From NCBI GenBank assembly GCA_003024785.1, contig PUQB01000024.1, forward strand, positions 22,191 to 86,190: 64,000 nucleotides of DNA. Direction: 5' to 3'. The DNA is from Selaginella tamariscina. Taxonomy: Eukaryota > Streptophyta > Lycopodiopsida > Selaginellales > Selaginellaceae. Position numbers and translations under genes: made by a program. Below the pieces are notes generated by a model, which worked only from the letters and a program-made list of their open reading frames with translations, was not told where the DNA came from and made no database searches. Shown piece after piece: positions 1 to 13,000 of this stretch (positions within the stretch are counted from its first letter, which is position 1; the number at the start of each line of letters is the position of its first letter).

Positions 1-222
1 TACTTAATATTTCTACTTTTATAATATTATTAATTTTTGATCCATGAATGCTATAATTTATTTAAGGGTCGATTACAAAATAGAATATTTTAAAGAATAT
101 TCTATTTTCAAACATATATTCTAAAGAATATTCCTTTAATATTAGAAAATGCTAATTAAATAACTAAAATTACTAATTATTAAGAAATGGGACTATAGAC
201 ATGCTCATTTTAGTTACAACAT
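1..222 (+). repeat. AT-rich 3'-end repeat, loose copy
   Basis: This segment ends in TTTAGTTACAACATGCAT and carries the run of GAATATTC-type motifs found at 1780-1930, at 27179-27760 (reverse complement) and, more distantly, at the 3' ends of both large arms (3770-4050 and 42320-42605). Sequence beyond the ATGCAT differs in every copy, so it looks like the true end of a dispersed element. No coding sequence is visible. Confidence 0.6.
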
Positions 223-759
223 GCATATATATATTATGTGTTATGATTTAAATATGTTTTATTATCACTTTGTCATTTTAAAGTACAATAGGGTAAAATT
301 CAAATATATGTATACAATTTTAATGTATGGGCAAATTATAATTTGTATTTTTAAAAATAATTTTTTAAAAATAATTTATAAATCATTATAATGATGTATG
401 CTATTAATATCTACTTGACTATAAAAAATTCTTTATGCATGTTTCTTATGCATTTTTATATGAATAATAGACTTTTTATACAGATATTAAAATTTATAAT
501 AAAATATTTATGTTGGGTTTAAACCCTACACACACATACACACACTAGGTGTAGGGTTTAAGCATTTATTGGGGTGTAGGGCCTAGTGTATAGGGTCAAA
601 TGACTACAATAAAGGATTTAAATCATAAACTAAACCAATTAATGATATATAATAATGATAGTGTTCATACAATTTTAATATTGGTTTATATATTAGTTTA
701 TTGCCCATGTGGCATATTGAGATAAATGATTGATTAAGAATGATCATCATTGAGCCACT
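223..759. other. Intergenic AT-rich DNA
   Basis: No gene is visible. A short stretch near 510-600 has several GTGTAGGG/TTTAAACCC motifs with CACA repeats, a degenerate telomere-like patch similar in style to 33.3-34.6 kb. Confidence 0.5.
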
Positions 760-1930
760 AAGCCCAACTCGGGGAATTTGTTGCTTCTTTTCAAAAGCAT
801 CATGTTAAACGCATGCATGATTCATATGTACTATGTGTATGTATGTTTGTGTGTATACATGTGTGTATGTATACATGTTTACTAATGTATGTAATGTGTG
901 TGAAATTAATTTTTCAACACTCTCTCTCTCTCTCTCACACACACACCATGCATGATTCATATGTACTAACATGACACATTCACATATGTACTATGTATGT
1001 ATGTCTATGTGTATATATGTGTATGTATGTATTGTGTGTACATGAAAACTTAACACTCTCACATACACACATATGTTAAACTCATGTGTCATAGTTCTAA
1101 CCTAGTAGGTTGACTACATTGGCAAAGATTGTGGGATATGTGAGGAAACTGGGTCATTATAACAAGAGGCCCTCTATATAAATACCAATTAGCCCTTTGC
1201 CTAATTAGCTTAAGTGGAGAGGGGAAGGTTGTGACACTTTATATGATCCATTTTTTTTGTGTATGTGACACCCACACACAACACAAACACATAAACTTAT
1301 TAAATATTATGATAATATAACGAAAGAATTAATTTTAGGGTTTTTGGTATATTCTTAAGGTTTGAAGGCAGAGGAGGAGAAAGGTGGTGGAAGATTTGAG
1401 AGTGGCGACACCATCACAACATAGATCCACTCTCACAAGAAGGCATGGTAGTGCAATAAGGCACGGTGGTGCAAATAAGGTTTTGAAGGCAGTATTCACA
1501 TAATCTTCTCTCTCTTTGTGTGGGAGAGAGAGATAAAGAAATTACATATATACAAATACACACATACATATATATTCAAGAAAGAGAGAGATAAAATAAT
1601 TATATATATAGTACATACACATACATGTGTGTGCAAGAGTGATAAATAAATAAATTAAATTATACAAATACACACACATATATATGTATAGGAGTGTGCA
1701 TGTGTATATATATATATATATATAAAGAACTTATACATATATAAATAAAAACTTATATGTATCAATATGTATGTACATTCACAAAATAGAATATTTTAAA
1801 AAATATTTTATCTTCAAATATATATTCTAAAGAATATTTCTTTAATATTAGAAAATGCTAATTAAATAGCTAAACTTGCTAATTATTATGAGATGGGATT
1901 ATAAACATGTCCATTTAGTTACAACATGCA
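760..1930 (+). mobile_element. Deleted copy of the ParB-MTase/HAD family
   Basis: Bases 760-1530 match the 5' region of the large right arm (33.2-35.0 kb): the same CATGCATGATTCAT motifs, ACACTCTC tracts, a TTAGGGTTT stretch, and the GGCAGTGCAA-type segment that is also in the left arm near 14.57 kb. From about 1780 to 1930 it carries the family 3' end. The palindrome array and both genes are absent. It therefore looks like an internal-deletion derivative, about 1 kb after removing the solo LTR at 1087-1236. Whether it moves as a unit is inference. Confidence 0.5.
1087..1236 (+). mobile_element. Solo LTR of a tiny LTR family (TRIM-like)
   Basis: This 150-bp element begins TGTCATAGTTCTAACC and ends GGTTGTGACA. 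Two more copies lie at 3162-3330 and 4051-4213. It interrupts a segment that is continuous in the two large arms (near 34.73 kb and 14.89 kb). No clear target duplication remains at this copy. Confidence 0.7.
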
Positions 1931-3780
1931 TATACCCTTTTTTTCCAAAGTTTAAGATATACATTTGAATAAACATATTTCCCCATTTGAACATCATTAC
2001 CAAAACCGGCATTAAATCTTGAGCTAAGCCAAAACTCAATGAGCACTATCCATTTTTAAATCATGTGTTATCCCAATTTCATATACCTTAAAGAAATTTT
2101 TAAAAAAATAAAAATCAATAACGTACAAACTTAGCATATCACATGATCCATTTCACAAGACTTAGTTTGTAATCCAGAACAAACTAATTCGTTATGTTTT
2201 GTATAAGTGTATAATAAATTAACATGTGCAAACATATTAACTTGGGCAAACATAAGGTAAAATAACCTAGACAAATCTAAATTGACATAACCTAGGCAAA
2301 TGTAAGGCAAAATAACATTGCATGCAACTTAAAAGTTACCTTGTAAGTGCTACCTTTAACATTAAAGTTCATAACCCACACCCGCTTACCAAATAGGTGT
2401 GTTCTCCAAAGAGTTATATATCTTATGACCAACTATTTACACAAAATTCAGATGTGTTAACCAAAAGTAATAAAGTATTTTAAAAACTTGAGAACTAGCT
2501 AAACCATAAACATATTACAACTTTAGAAAGTCCTATTGACTGCATAGAATAGGTTCCAATACAAATTGTCAGATTGTTTATTTGAAGGGCCAACACGTGG
2601 TAACACATGCCTGCCAAGTAACTATTCAACATAATACCTTGTGTGAGCAACATAAATCTTTCAAGATGACCCAAAAGTCTAACTCATATACCTAAATAGG
2701 TATGAAGTTTAGGGTCCTACTATAAATCCCCTAAAATGACTATCTCTTAAACCTTTAAGAATAATCCACGTAAACTTTAGGATCCTACCCCAAGAGACCT
2801 AAACATGATCATGCCCTAACACTAAGAAAACATTCTTTGCATATATCTACGTGACAAAGCTAAGGCATTATAACTTACCCCTTGAGGAATCACCCTAGTA
2901 CAATGCCTTTAAGGTAACAAGGGGTACCTTGACACATGACTAATTCCTGGCCAAGTCGTACCCTAAACCTAGGGCTAGTACTTAGTGAAGACACAAGTGT
3001 GCACCATAGGCAGACACAAGTGTTCTACTAAGCAAATTCTCTAAGGGTAAGTTAAGTACATGACCTTGCGAGTGCCTCACGAAAAGGCTCGTGCTAATAA
3101 ACTTAGGTTATTCAACCCTAGGCATATTCACACCCCCAAGGTGAACACCCCCTTAACCAAGTGTCATAGTTCTAACCTGGTGGGTTGACCACCTGAGTAA
3201 AGATTATGGAATATGTAATATATATGGGAAAGACCCAAGCAAACCTAGGTCATCATGACCAAAGGTCCTTCATAAACACCAATTGGCCTTTTGCCTAATT
3301 GACTTAAGGGGAGAGGAAAATGTTGTGACACCAAGTGTGCCAACTAGCATATCTAATTACAAGACCTAACCTCCCTTTAAGCATATGCCTAAGGTTTTAG
3401 CACCTTAATATAAGTACAAGCATGCCCCCTTGTTATAATATCTTGGTGTTAAACTCATGAGACAACCTTAAAGGGTGTGCCTCAGGCATTATATCATTTA
3501 TGTCATATCTTCATGTGACATTGTTTTATAAAATGTGGGTTATCTCACCATAGCATTTCAAACTCAAGAGCTACACTTAGTGCCAAACGTGGCTCATAAA
3601 TACCAACTTTAGAGCCCCTTTGTGAACTCTTAGGACCATAATAAAAAGAACTTAGCAGTTAAGACCCCATGCCCACAATTGAACAAAGACATGGATTGTG
3701 CTTTGTTTAGTTGCAAATGTTACTCCTAACTTGACGTGGATGAGGAGGTTGAAGACATATTTCAACCTTTGACCTTTATG
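1931..3780 (-). mobile_element. Degraded LARD-type LTR element, fragment
   Basis: Bases 1931-2566 match the non-coding internal region of the element at 4788-9164 (compare 6920-7448). Bases 2567-3780 match its LTR, with the LTR edge TGTCAG at 2567 and a decayed primer-binding site (2552-2564) beside it. A 169-bp solo LTR is nested at 3162-3330. There are no open reading frames of note. It abuts the 3' end of the left arm near 3770-3780. Confidence 0.65.
3162..3330 (+). mobile_element. Solo LTR with 5-bp target duplication
   Basis: TGTCATAG...TTGTGACA ends, flanked by CCAAG at 3157-3161 and 3331-3335. It is inserted in the older LTR, whose uninterrupted copies read CCAAGTGTGCC (for example near 5376 and 8053). 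TG...CA ends with a 5-bp duplication mark an LTR-retrotransposon family whose LTR is only about 150-170 bp. Confidence 0.85.
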
Positions 3781-4050
3781 CATGTTATAACTAAAATGGG
3801 CATGATACATGAAAATGGGAATATAAAATAAATTGCTAATTAATACTTAAGTTTTAATTATTAATTAATTATTTAATTAATATATAATTAAGTCTTAAAT
3901 ATTAATTAATTAACAAATTAATCCTTCATTAACCTACTTAGTAAGGAATATTCCTAAGAATATTCATATTATTCTTTGTTGTAAAAATAGTTTACAATAA
4001 TTAAAAAATATTATTAAACATAATTACAAATGAAATCATTTTCTTATTAA
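3770..4050 (-). repeat. Left-arm 3'-end repeat
   Basis: Reverse complement of 42320-42605. It shares the TTAATTAATTAATT-rich block, the AGTAAGGAATATTCCT block, and the terminus reading (minus) TTTAGTTATAACATGCAT. It lies downstream of the broken HAD-phosphatase pseudogene on the minus strand. Confidence 0.75.
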
Positions 4051-4213
4051 TGTCACAACCTTTCCCTCTCCCCTTATGCCAACTAGGCAAAGGGCCAATT
4101 GGTGTTTATGAAAGGGCCCCTAGTCATGATGACTTAGTTACGCTTGAGTCTTTTTGCCCACATATCCCATAATCTTTACCCAGGTAGTCAACCACCAAGT
4201 TAGAACTATGATA
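4051..4213 (-). mobile_element. Solo LTR in left-arm 3' end
   Basis: Third copy of the TGTCA...TGACA family, in reverse orientation. The flanks read ATTAA and ATCAA, a 4-of-5 match. The right arm has the empty site near 42335-42350 (GTTGATAAGAAAAT), where only one copy of the five bases exists, which confirms insertion. Confidence 0.8.
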
Positions 4214-4787
4214 ATCAACTTGTTAATCTATTTATAAATACTTTTTTCTTAATAATACATAGAAATCTCCTCATTTTGTCTAAGTCATTACTCTCTAATT
4301 AATTGAATCATTTTGGTCAATATCTTTATGTTGTTGCCCACTTAACACTCTCATGAATGCAGTTAGGAGTTCCCATCCTTGTTAATACATAAACTATATA
4401 AAAATAGGAATGCATAAAAGGCTTATTTAAAACATGACGTTCCTTAAGAATAATATTGTAGAGCGCTCGGTTGCTCTCCTTCAATTTATAAAATTCAAAA
4501 TCACGAGAAAGAAAAGCATTAGGAAATGTTTAATATAGTGGATATTGCTCACAAATTTTTTTTGAGATTCTTCTTTCTGAGGCACGTATCCAAGTAGTTC
4601 ACTAGCTCATTCATGGTGTTGATATCAAAATATGGGTCGAAAGTGATTGGATGGATACAAGCAATGTTTTGGTTGAGCATAACCTTTTGAGAAGAGTTGT
4701 TTACCACTAAGATATGTACGTTCTTCATTATCCTTAACTGATTAATCTCCCAATAAAGCCTAATTAATCTTTCATTCTTGAAAAGTA
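4214..4787 (-). pseudogene. HAD (FCP1/SCP-like) phosphatase, 3' segment
   Basis: Reverse complement matches the right-arm phosphatase from the FKNERI region through the DDSP motif region to its C-terminus (41770-42300). It is separated from its 5' segment (9165-9800) by the 4377-bp LTR element at 4788-9164, which split the gene after a conserved TACTT. Small indels and substitutions are also present and the stop is not conserved. It cannot make a complete protein. Confidence 0.75.
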
Positions 4788-7433
4788 TATTAGAGTTTTA
4801 ACCCAAAGGGCTAACATGTGGCTGCCAAGTGGCCATTCAGATCATCACCCTATGTGAGCAGCAACGCTAAGTCTTCCAAAATCACCCTAAGAGTTTGACT
4901 CAAGGGGCCCAATTAGGCAAAAGACTTAGGGTCCTACCCTAAGTCCCCTAGAATGACCATCCCTTGAACCCTAGAAGATAACCTGAGTAGACTTTAGGAT
5001 CCTCTCTTAATAGACCTAGCCAGGCTCATGCCCTACACATACCCCCGTGACAGAGCTAAGGCATCATCACTTACCCCTTAAGGAATCACCCTCATCCGGG
5101 AGTACAACCCCTTTAGGACGACAATAGGTACCTTGAACCACGACTAATCCCTAAGGGTTTGGGTGGCCATGTCATACCCTAGACCTAGGGCTAGTACTTA
5201 GTGAGGACACGAGTGTGCGCCGTAGGCGGACACAAGTGTTCTATTAAGTAAACTCCCTAAGGCTAGGTTTGGAAAACCCTAAGTACATGACCTTGCGAGT
5301 ACTTCATGAAAAGGCTCTTTCTAACAAGCTTTAGGTTATTCAACCCCTAGATTCCAAAGAGGACACTCCCCTAGCCAAGTGTGCCTAAGCACACCTGGTT
5401 ATGAGACCTAACCTCCCTTGAGCAAATTTTCAAGGCTTAGCACTCTAGTGTGAGCACAAGCATGTCTGTTTGTTAGAGTATCCAACGCCTTGGCGACAAG
5501 CTCATGACACAACCCCAAAGGGCGTGCATTGGGCGTTGTATCATGTGACGTTCGAGAGTTGCACCAAGTGACACAAACATGGCTCCTAAATGCCAACTCT
5601 AGAACCCCTCAATTATCCCTCAAGACCCGGTAAGGAAACCCTGTTAATCAAGAAACCCACAACCACATTTGGACAAGGACACGAACGTGTCCTGGTTAGC
5701 TATGAGTGTTGCTCCTAGCTTGACGTGTGAGGGAGGAGGTTGGAGACAAGTCTCAACCTTTGCTTCTTAGAACGTGCATCCCAACAAGACCTCCCAAGCA
5801 TGGATTCACCAACGTTAAGGGTAAGCTACCCTGAAGGTGGGACGTTCCCCTGTCGTTTGGAAGTTAGGGCGGCACAACAGAGGGTTGTGCCTTGACGACA
5901 CAAGCTAGAACTTGCACCGGGAGAAGAGTAACAAGCTCAGTCATGAACTCAGGAACCCTCACTCTTACATACTCTACCTTATTTATGGGGTGGAGCCTCC
6001 CTCCCCCCTTTTTTCCTGTATGTGTAAGTGGGTTGGCACTAAATTAGCTAGCCCCTTATTAAGTTAATGAGAGAGTGTTTAACTTAACCTAAATCTAACC
6101 CTTAACCCTACCCAAGGGGGTGGGGGTTTTTAGGGCATGGGTTAGGTCAACCCTAGGGGTGTTCCTAACCCTATTTAACATGCCAAACTCATCTTACTAG
6201 GACATCAAAATTGGGGGTGGATTTTCTAGAAGGTAAGTGCTACCTTTGCTTAGAGTTTCTCGCGACATCTAAAAATAACCAGCCGGACTACCCCTTGTTC
6301 AAGAGCTTATTCCCTCTTTGCAATCAACATTACAGATTCCAAGATTAAAGAGTTAACACTGAAAATGCACAAGTGTGCGCCAAACGCCTTCACTATGCAA
6401 GTCCTTAATTACTCAGTAACCTGAAAATGTAAATGTATATTTCCAACATTACTTTTTATGATAGATCACGCCATCCATCTAAAACCTGCATTGATAGAGA
6501 TGCAACATTAAATTCATCTATTGCCAAAATCTATTATTCTATTTCATTCTTATGATCCCACATGAGATAACTTCATAATCAAGTTAGTTGAGTTAGCTAA
6601 CTTAAATACAAACAACCAGCTAAGGTTTCAAGTTATACTTTGTTCAAATCAGGTGACTTGAACTTAGTAAATTATTTCACCTAATGTTACTTATAGCTAG
6701 CATCATCAAAATATTACAAACATCAGACAATACTTTGATTACATTAGATCTAAGAACCAACTGCATAACATATTCATTATATGTTAATATTTGACATTTC
6801 GTTGTATTATAAATTCATCACCATAGTCTGCTTCTGGAGTTACACTCTAGAAAACATGCACTATAATGAGAGCTTATTTTACACTTTATGTCAAAATTTA
6901 GTATTCCCTCTTATGTTTGAATATGCCCCTTTTTTCTGAAGTACGTTTGAACATAAGTCTTTCCCCGTTTGAATACTACAGTTGGATTTGATATTGAATC
7001 TTGCCCTAAGTCAAAACTCAATGGAGAACACTGTTTGTTTCAAACATCTTTAAAGAAAAAGAAAATTTTTTAATAATGTGTAGACTTAGGATATCACAAG
7101 ACACACCTCACAAGACTTAGTTTGTAAACCAGAACAAACTAGCACGCCACATCTTGTGAAGTATATGGTAAGGTAACATGAACATCCATAAGGTTAAAGT
7201 AACCTGGCATACAACTTGGAAGTTGCCTTTTTAAGTGTTACCTTTGACATTCCAGTCCATAACCCACACCCACTTAAGAAGTAGGTGTACTTTAAAGAGT
7301 TATATATCTCAGGACCAACTCTCCACGTAGAATTCAGACATTATCCAAAAGTGATATAGTACTTCAAGAATTTAGAACTAACTAAACCCTAAAACACACC
7401 ACACTTTAAGCAGTCCTACTGATTGCACAGAAT

Positions 7434-7446
7434 GGCTCCGATACCA
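7434..7446 (-). other. Primer-binding site (tRNA-iMet type)
   Basis: On the minus strand the LTR end CTGACA is followed by two bases and then TGGTATCGGAGCC, one base from the usual plant LTR-element site TGGTATCAGAGC. This fixes the orientation of the element as minus and the LTR edge at 7449. Confidence 0.85.
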
Positions 7447-8738
7447 ATTGTCAGAGTTTTAACCCAAAGGGCTAACACGTGGCAACACGTGGCTGCCATT
7501 CGGCGTCATCACCCTATGTGAGCAACGCTAAGTCTTCCAAGATAACTCTGACTTAGAGGCCCAATTAGGCAAAAGACTTAGAGTCCTACCCTAAGTCCCC
7601 TAGAATGACCATCCCCTGAACCCTAGAGGATAACCCAAGTAGACTTTAGAATCCTCTCCCAGTAGACCTAGATAGGCTCATGCCCTAACCCCACAAAGGA
7701 GATGTGTCTCACAAATACCCCCGTGACAGAGCTAAGGCATCATCACTTACCCCTTGAGGAATCACCCTCATTCAGGAGTACAACCCCTTTAGGGTGACAA
7801 GGGGTACCTTGAACCACGACTAGCCCCTAAGGGTTTGGGTGGCCACATCATACCCTAGACCTAGGGCTAGTACTTAGTGAGGACACAGTGTGCACCGTAG
7901 GCGGACACAAGTGTTCTATTAAGTAAACTCCCTAAGGCTAGGTTTGGAAAACCCTAAGTGCATGACCTTACGAGTACTTCACGAAAAGGCTCTTTTTAAC
8001 AAGCTTTAGGTTATTCAACCCCTGGATTCCAAAGAGGACACTCCCCTAGCCAAGTGTGCCTAAGCACACCTGGTTACGAGACCTAACCTCCCTTGAGTAA
8101 ATGCCTAAGGCTTAGCACCCTAGTGTGAGCATAAGTATGTTTGTTTGTCAGACTATCCAACCCCTTAGCAACAAGCCCATGACACAACCCCAAAGGGCAT
8201 GCCTCGAGCGTTATATCGTGTGACGTTTAGTCTAGTGTCACATCTCCATGTGACATTGCCTTCCCCAATGTGGGCTATCATGCCATAGCCCTTAGATTCA
8301 AGAGTTGCACCAAGTGACACAAACATGGCTCCTAAATGCCAACTCTAGAACCCCTCAATTATCCCTCAAGACCCGGTAAGAAAACCCTGTCAATCAAGAA
8401 CCCACAACCATAGTTGGACAAGGACACGAATGTGTCCTAGTTAGCTGTGAGTGTTGCTCATAGCTTGACGTGGAGGAGGAGGTTGGAGACAAGCCTCAAC
8501 CTCTGCTTTTTAAAACGTGCATCTTGACAAGACCTCCCAAGCATGGATCGCCAATGTTAAGGGTAAGCTACCCTGAAGGTGGGAGGTACCCCTGTCGTCT
8601 GGAAGTTTGGGCGGCACAACAGAGGGTTGTGCTTTGACGACACAAGCTAGAACTTGCATCGGGAGAAGAGTAACGAGCTCAGTCATGAACCCAGGAACTC
8701 TCACTCCTACATACTCTACCTTATTTATGTGACGGAGC

Positions 8739-8757
8739 CCCCCCCCCCCCCCCCCCA
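8739..8757. repeat. Poly-C tract within LTR
   Basis: A run of about 19 C residues inside the right LTR. A shorter run is at the matching place in the LTR fragment at 15037-15050. Confidence 0.9.
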
Positions 8758-9164
8758 TTTCCTGTATGTGTAAGTGGGCTGGCATTAAATTAGCTAGCCC
8801 CTTATTAAGTTAATGAGAGAGTGTTTAACTTAACCTAAATCTAACCCTTAAACCCTACCCAAGGGAGTGGGGGTTTTTAGGGCGTGGGTTAGGTCAACCC
8901 TAGGGTGTTCCTAACCCTATTTAGCATGCCAAACTCATCTTACTAGGACGTCAAAATTGGGGATGGGTTTTCTAGAAGGTAAGTGCTATCTTTGCTTAGA
9001 GTTTCTTGCGACATCTAAAGATAGCTATTTGGACTACCCCTAAACACCTAAGTGCACTAACTGGGTCTATTTCTCACTACATCTAGAGTCCGTCAACATA
9101 GTACAGTAGGTAACAACAATCAACGTCCAAAGTAAAAGGTTGAGTCATAATAAAATCTATGACA

Positions 9165-9800
9165 AAGTATGACTTGTTTTCCTTTCTTATATCATAAAAT
9201 TCAAGAGGTTTATAACATATTCGCTAGTCAAAAATCCAATCTTTACGAATTACCTCCTCTACAACACTACAATGTTTCTTAAGCAAATTCAGCATCAGTG
9301 TCAAGTTTCTTAAGCAAATTCAGCATCAGTCATCTGCACAAATGCACCCATCTCCTAAAGCTTTTGAAAGAGACAGTCCAACCCCAGGCGAAAAATGATA
9401 TTATATCAAAATTTACCATGACAAAGAAAGAAATCTCCTTGTTTGATTTCTTTTTTTCTATCCTTGGGCCTTTGTCAATGAAGCAAAACATAATTGACAT
9501 CCAACAACACAATATGACCATGGGTAACAAGGGGTAGCTTTGCCTCTCGAATGCTTTGCAACTCACTTGTTTGGTCCCTTTCACATTTATCTTTTGACTC
9601 TATATTGTTCCCTATCCCTTTATCATTTACTTGTACATCATCCTTACAAGATTCAGATATTACATGTGCTGAAGAAAGTGATTTAGGAACTAAAGGCAAT
9701 AAAATGGTGATGCAAAAACTGAAGTGGTCCCCATGGTAAGGATGTTTTGAGCTGCATTATTATCCATTTCCTGCATGAACTCTATCATTCTGACATGTGG
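9165..9800 (-). pseudogene. HAD (FCP1/SCP-like) phosphatase, 5' segment
   Basis: This is the minus-strand counterpart of 41142-41760. It keeps the HGHIVLLDVN motif 1 region, but the run of A residues just downstream has 7 A's against 6 in the right arm, and the frame is lost at that point in both. A 33-bp stretch (TCAAGTTTCTTAAGCAAATT and following) is duplicated at 9268-9333. The gene is cut at its 3' side by the LTR element at 4788-9164 and resumes at 4787. It lies downstream of the ParB-methyltransferase pseudogene, as in the right arm. Confidence 0.75.
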
Positions 9801-10048
9801 CACAAGAAATTTTTGCCAAACCCCTCTCTTACCTCACGTCAATGCTGAAAATTCATGTTCTTAACTGTTTCATTACATCTGCAAAATGATAATTAGCTAA
9901 CTTTATAATTATCAAGGTATATTGTTAATGTGTGACCCATGTTTGAACTAAAAGCTTCTTTAATCCTTGAGAATTTATTTTTTGTATAAATATAAACGAA
10001 ATAAACAAAAATGCCTTATGTTACACTCATTTACAACTATTCATCATT

Positions 10049-13000
10049 TTAACAATTTATTAACAATTCTTCTTCGTTATTACCTTCTGAGTGAGGCGAA
10101 AAAGGTTTTAACTGCTTGAAAGATCGTTCATGATCTTCTGTTTCTTTTGTTGATGTTTCCATGGTCAATAGAGTATGTGAATCTTTTGTTTCTTTTGTTG
10201 ATGTTTTCATGGTCAATAGAGTATGTGAATGTTCTATACTCTTCAAGATAACTTCCGGTCTAATATATGATTAAAGATCGTTCTCAGACTCCGACATTGG
10301 ACCAGATTCCTCCTCAGAGCTATTGCACTTCTCGAGAGGGAACTTCCCAAATACTCCTGTATAGGTTTGTTGGGGTAGTCAGTTTGAGAACCTCTCTATC
10401 CACTTGTTCAAGTCCTCAACCATGGTCTTATCCTTTTCAACGGCACACACACATGTATCCTGAAGGTAACACTCCTTCAAGACGGACCCCCTAGTACAAT
10501 AGTCAAAAACCCATGCATCACTATGAGGACCCCTGATCAAATTGACAATGCTCCGTGTAGCCTGACTTGTAATTTTTGGATAACGCACATTGTTGAATAT
10601 GTCCCTCTCAACTATCAGTGTATTGGATGGAGGTTTAGGACCGTTGGAGTGCAAACAAATGCCTAGCCAGTCATTTGGAAGTTTAAAATTGTTTGGCCCA
10701 TTCCTAACAACCAAATGAACAACTGTATCAATGCACTTGGGATCAGCATTGTTCATATAAAATCCTGTCCAATGATGTTTATTTTTTTTGGCGAAGACGA
10801 AGGCAAAAGTATCAGTGACATGAGCAAGAATCAAGAAATAAATACCTGAAAACGTAGGTATCAGTTAAGAGTGCAAACATGAATTCAATAATAAATACCT
10901 TCTTTATACATGCTTGCACGGCTAAGTTTCTCTACCAAATCCTTTAGTGCCCTATCTGGCAAAGGATTTTTTGACACCCACCGATCCATCACGAACATTT
11001 GAAATGTAGCATCCTTTTTTATAAGGTTCAACTCGGTTCTCCGTTGCTGAAGGACTGCCATAAGAGAAGGCGGCATCGTAATGTTCTCCTTTTTGGCGTT
11101 GGTGTGCAATAGATTCTTGCCCAGATCTTCTGATTGGTTCACCCATTGGACAAGCATATCATCGTCTGTCACATGCAAATATTTGCTAACCTCTTCATAT
11201 GTTGAAGCCAAGGTCCAACCTAGTTTGTGACAGTGTATTCCCAACCACTCTTTGAAGTGCCTGACTGTCTTCAACTCCATTGCCTTGAGATGAAAAGGAG
11301 AGGTGGGGCTGCTGTTGTTAATCTATAATTTGCCATTAATGACCAAATCAGCTAAGACATCCATTTTCTCCATCGTTGTTCCATTTAAAAGCTTCAACCA
11401 TGTGAACTTGAAATCGTTGTTTACATTCTTTGTAGATTGAACTAACTTAGCCTTTTACCATCTTACTAGGTTTCTTTGCAAACTTCTCCGAGGGCTCCCC
11501 TTCACTTGTCTACTTCTTCTTTAGTGTTTCTTTTGCAAATGATTCCATAATCTCCACCCATTTGGCAAAAACCTTGTCCTCGGGGCAAGAAATCAACATC
11601 ATCAAAAAGGATGTTTCCTTCCCGCCCACTTGGGCAAAATCAACTACTGCAATTTCTTCAGCTCTCTGAAAATAAAAAAAGAGACAGATTAATATACTAG
11701 CGAAATAAATTCCGCCAAGACAATTTACTTACCCGGTATTTCAGACATTGTTCTCTCCCTGTAGTAGCTCTTTGTGGTTGCCCAAGATTTCCCCATATGG
11801 ATCATGTGTGTTTGAACTTCTCCCATATTTTACTATTGTAGTTGTTGGTGTTGGCAGTGTCCCATTCCATCGATAGCTTATGGTATTGCTCGGTTATGAG
11901 ATTCGGCTTAGCTAAAAATGCCGTTTTTTTCTCAACTTATCACGAGTATGCTCGAAAAGTTTTGTTGTCATCGTTCCTTTATTGTGTTCATCGAGAAGTC
12001 GTTGGGTTACCGTTATCGTGTACTGGCCACTAATAATGTAATACCTGATTGATTTTTATTCTCTGTCTAAATCTTCGTGATTTGTTCTAGTGTTATCACC
12101 CACACTATCTTAGTGTCTTTCTTTCTTTCATAATATGGCCACAAAACAGCATTGTGTGGAACGGTGTAAGAATTGTCATCCTTCATCTTCTCCATGAGCT
12201 CAGCTACATGTTCATGGCTGAGTGACCTGTAATTGAAGTTTGGGTTAACATTGGAATACTTAACCCTACACTCATAAATTTTATCATCCAACATCATTTC
12301 GTTGTGGCTTATTACAGCATAAGATGCCACAAGTGCAGCTGACAAAACGACAGATGATTTTCTTCTGCGATCAAAATCAACATATGTAAGCCTCAACTGT
12401 AGTTGTTCTAATGTTCTCGACACACTCTTCTAGCTCCCGAAGATTCCTAAACAAATTGAACGTGATCTGTAAAGAACCTGGGACCGAGCCACCCTCTCAA
12501 TCTCCCTAATGATGTCGCTGTGTTCTTCTTCAATAAGAAGTGGGACGATTGCTCCACTTATGAATGTTCTGTATTGTGAAGCAATATCTGCTGAGAATAC
12601 ACCTACTCAATGAGTATGAAGATCTTCGAAGTAGACATTTAATTTGGTCCCCTCCATAGATGGGCTTTCTTTTAGTTGAAGAAGAATTCCAAGGTCGACA
12701 TCATTAGTGAAAACATGAACATCATTATCCACAAGTCGACAAAACCACTCGAGGTTCTTGTCGTATCTGGTGACCTCTGGATCTAAGAATATGACATTGC
12801 ATAGAACAAGGCATATATGTCGAGCATCATCTAATCTGAGTTTGTAGTATGCCCTCGGGTGCTTGACTAGTAAATCTAGTTTTCATTGTTTTACTTGTCC
12901 ACGCGATGTGACAAAGACTAGTTTGATAGCAACCATGGTTGACCCAATGCGCTTCCCGTTTATTTTAAAATATAGCCAAGTTGATTCCAGAATCCCCTGC

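Larger units (their letters stand above)
4788..9164 (-). mobile_element. Non-autonomous LTR retrotransposon (LARD)
   Basis: The element is flanked by AAGTA at 4783-4787 and 9165-9169, a 5-bp target duplication. The right LTR (5' LTR on the minus strand) is 7449-9164, TGTCAG...CTATGACA, 1716 bp. The left LTR runs from 4788 to about 6290; its outer end is mutated to TATTAG and its inner end has diverged. A primer-binding site complementary to initiator tRNA-Met lies just inside the 5' LTR. The internal region (about 6291-7433) is only 1.1 kb and has no gag or pol, so movement would need proteins from elsewhere. LTR divergence shows it is not recent. Confidence 0.85.

Noticed and set aside
3162..3330. 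Considered as a MITE because of the TGTCA/TGACA ends
   Set aside because: The 5-bp target duplication and TG...CA ends fit an LTR better than a TIR transposon.
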